Assembly (NCBI GenBank): GCA_026393655.1
Contig: JAPKZT010000090.1
Coordinates: 1-7,581 of the forward strand
Direction: 5' to 3'
DNA from: Actinomycetota bacterium
GTDB lineage: Bacteria; Actinomycetota; Acidimicrobiia; Acidimicrobiales; Ilumatobacteraceae
Length of the DNA: 7,581 nucleotides
Of the stretch, positions 6,351 to 7,581 are shown piece after piece. Positions within the stretch are counted from its first letter, which is position 1. The number at the start of each line of letters is the position of its first letter. A program made the translations under genes and the position numbers. The notes under the pieces were generated by a model. That model saw nothing but the letters and a program-made list of their open reading frames with translations, was not told the DNA's origin and ran no database searches.

Positions 6351-7256
6351 ATGAACATTGGATTCATTGGACTCGGAAATATGGGATTACCGATGTGTAA
6401 GCGTTTGCTTGCCGCCGCGCTGAATGTAAAAGTTTTTGATATCAACTCTGGCGCCTTAACACTCGCCGTTGATCACGGTGCTACTGCGTCAAAATCAGTT
6501 GCCGAAGTTGCGTCTCAAGTTGATGTGTTGTTCACCTCTCTGCCCCGACCCGAGCATGTAGAAAAAGTCATGCTTGATAATGATGCATTGCAGAATCTCA
6601 AAAATGGCGCAATCTGGGTTGACCTGACAACCAACCGAAAAGAACTGATCATCGAGTTGGCGAACAAAGCACCAAAAGGCGTTTCGGTTTTAGATTCACC
6701 CGTAACTGGCGCAGTTGACGGTGCGCGAAATGGAAAGTTGACATTATTTGTTGGTGGCGACAAGCAAAGTCTCGACCACGTCAAGTCGATATTAGAAAAC
6801 CTTGGCCTTGTCATTTATTGTGGCCCGCTCGGCACAGGCAATGTCGTCAAACTTGTAACAAATCAACTTTGGTTCATCGCTGCCGCCGCAATCGGCGAGG
6901 GCTTTGCAACTGGCATCGCTAACGGAGTTGAACTTGGCACGCTTTGGGGCGCCATTAAAGAAAGTGTTGGCGACAGTTTTGTAGCGCGGCACGATGCGCC
7001 TTCAATATTTGCAGGTCACTACGACCCGTCTTTCTCGCTAGAACTTTGCTTAAAAGATCTGGGACTAATTAGCGAACTTGGCAAACAAGTCAACGCAGAT
7101 CTACCAATGACTGCTGCTGCAGTGCATGCATTTACGGTTGCGAGTGAACGTTACGGGGCCAACGCAGCCGAGTTGCATGTGGCCAAACGAATTGAAGACG
7201 ATGCAAAAATTTCAATGCGGCTTGAAGGTGACTGGACACCACCTTGGGAATCATGA
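6351..7256 (+). CDS. Beta-hydroxyacid dehydrogenase, 3-hydroxyisobutyrate dehydrogenase family
   Basis: This NAD(P)-dependent dehydrogenase (301 residues, standard family length) oxidises a beta-hydroxyacid or reduces the matching semialdehyde. The N-terminal Rossmann domain begins with GFIGLGNMGLPM (4-15); Asp30 at the end of the second strand (VFDIN) suggests NAD preference. The substrate-binding motif is DSPVTGA (115-121), a variant of the common D-A-P-V-S-G-G. Catalytic Lys167 and Asn171 lie in GTGNVVKLVTNQ (161-172), and the all-helical C-terminal domain includes FSLELCLKDLGL (228-239). Exact substrate cannot be assigned: 3-hydroxyisobutyrate, tartronate semialdehyde, sulfolactaldehyde and similar compounds are handled by close relatives. 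It follows the sulfatase by 16 bp and precedes a putative oxygenase by 25 bp, so a role in processing a desulfated or oxidised small acid is plausible. No ribosome binding site is evident. Confidence 0.88.
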   Translation: MNIGFIGLGNMGLPMCKRLLAAALNVKVFDINSGALTLAVDHGATASKSVAEVASQVDVLFTSLPRPEHVEKVMLDNDALQNLKNGAIWVDLTTNRKELIIELANKAPKGVSVLDSPVTGAVDGARNGKLTLFVGGDKQSLDHVKSILENLGLVIYCGPLGTGNVVKLVTNQLWFIAAAAIGEGFATGIANGVELGTLWGAIKESVGDSFVARHDAPSIFAGHYDPSFSLELCLKDLGLISELGKQVNADLPMTAAAVHAFTVASERYGANAAELHVAKRIEDDAKISMRLEGDWTPPWES

Positions 7257-7281
7257 CGCAAATTATGAACGGCGCCACAAG

Positions 7282-7581
7282 ATGACTCGTTCGTATCGCG
7301 TTGATGATCTTGTTGATTTCAACGTCTATCCGCTTGATGAAACTGCGAGCGCCGAATACAAAGTTGCGTTAGCTCAAGCGCGTGAACAACTACAACACGA
7401 CGGTTGTGCCGTAATCAAAAATCTGCTTCGTCCGACTGCCGTAAAGATTGTTAGCCAAGAAATTATCGCACGCAAGCAGACGACTCACTTTTCGACGTCA
7501 AGTATGAATCCGTACTTTCATTCAACAAAAAACTCTGACTACCCCGATCGCCACCCGGTCAACACGTTCATCGAACGCTCA
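7282..7581 (+). CDS. Probable Fe(II)/2-oxoglutarate-dependent oxygenase, N-terminal part (3' truncated)
   Basis: An open frame of 100 codons runs from an ATG at 7282 to the window edge without a stop. The N-terminus LAQAREQLQHDGCAVIKNLL (residues 31-50) resembles the opening of phytanoyl-CoA-dioxygenase-like and other 2-oxoglutarate oxygenases, in which an acidic-Gly-hydrophobic turn leads into the first core strands. The later NPYFHSTKNSDYPDRHPVN (residues 76-94) loosely recalls the N-terminal region of the BesD/HalD-like amino-acid hydroxylase and halogenase group, but this is from memory. The iron-binding His-x-Asp (or His-x-Gly of a halogenase) and the distal His are beyond the window, so the assignment is not proven. 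No upstream in-frame start exists after the previous gene, and no ribosome binding site is visible. Gene order suggests co-transcription with the dehydrogenase and sulfatase. Confidence 0.5.
   Translation, partial: MTRSYRVDDLVDFNVYPLDETASAEYKVALAQAREQLQHDGCAVIKNLLRPTAVKIVSQEIIARKQTTHFSTSSMNPYFHSTKNSDYPDRHPVNTFIERS

Noticed and set aside
7253..7285. Short ATG-initiated frame overlapping the dehydrogenase stop
   Set aside because: It ends after 10 codons; the extended frame begins at 7282 and is the credible gene.

Overview
The window is compact bacterial protein-coding DNA of moderate GC (mid-40s percent by eye). It holds nine genes, two of them cut by the window edges, and no gap longer than about 40 bp. 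I see no tRNA, rRNA, CRISPR array or insertion sequence. The likely source is an uncultured, free-living aerobic heterotroph. An actinobacterial affinity, perhaps an Acidimicrobiia-like planktonic lineage, is suggested by the first gene: it resembles the C-terminal half of the alanine-racemase-like PLP proteins I recall from Streptomyces and relatives. The scarcity of clear Shine-Dalgarno sites also fits. This placement is tentative.

Left arm (1-1607, + strand): the 3' end of the alanine-racemase-like gene is followed after 2 bp by a DUF418-type multipass membrane protein. Its first membrane segment carries an in-frame 45-bp tandem duplication.

Centre (1648-3697): kynureninase (kynU, - strand) and tryptophan 2,3-dioxygenase (kynA, + strand) are divergent, with start codons only 13 bp apart. 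Together they supply the first and last steps of tryptophan to anthranilate plus alanine. The middle enzyme, N-formylkynurenine formamidase, is not in the window. The promoters must lie in or next to coding sequence, and a perfect 8-bp inverted repeat sits at the start of kynA. kynU converges on the DUF418 gene, and the short gap between them contains a second tandem duplication with a 15-bp unit.

Right arm (3708-7581, + strand): downstream of kynA run uracil-DNA glycosylase (ung), a small SRPBCC-fold protein, a type I formylglycine sulfatase-superfamily hydrolase, a 3-hydroxyisobutyrate-dehydrogenase-like beta-hydroxyacid dehydrogenase, and the start of a probable Fe(II)/2-oxoglutarate oxygenase that leaves the window. 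Gaps are 2-25 bp, so kynA through the oxygenase could be one transcription unit. The last four genes look like a small catabolic or modification cassette of unknown substrate. This is the most interesting functional question here, but nothing in the window proves a new system.
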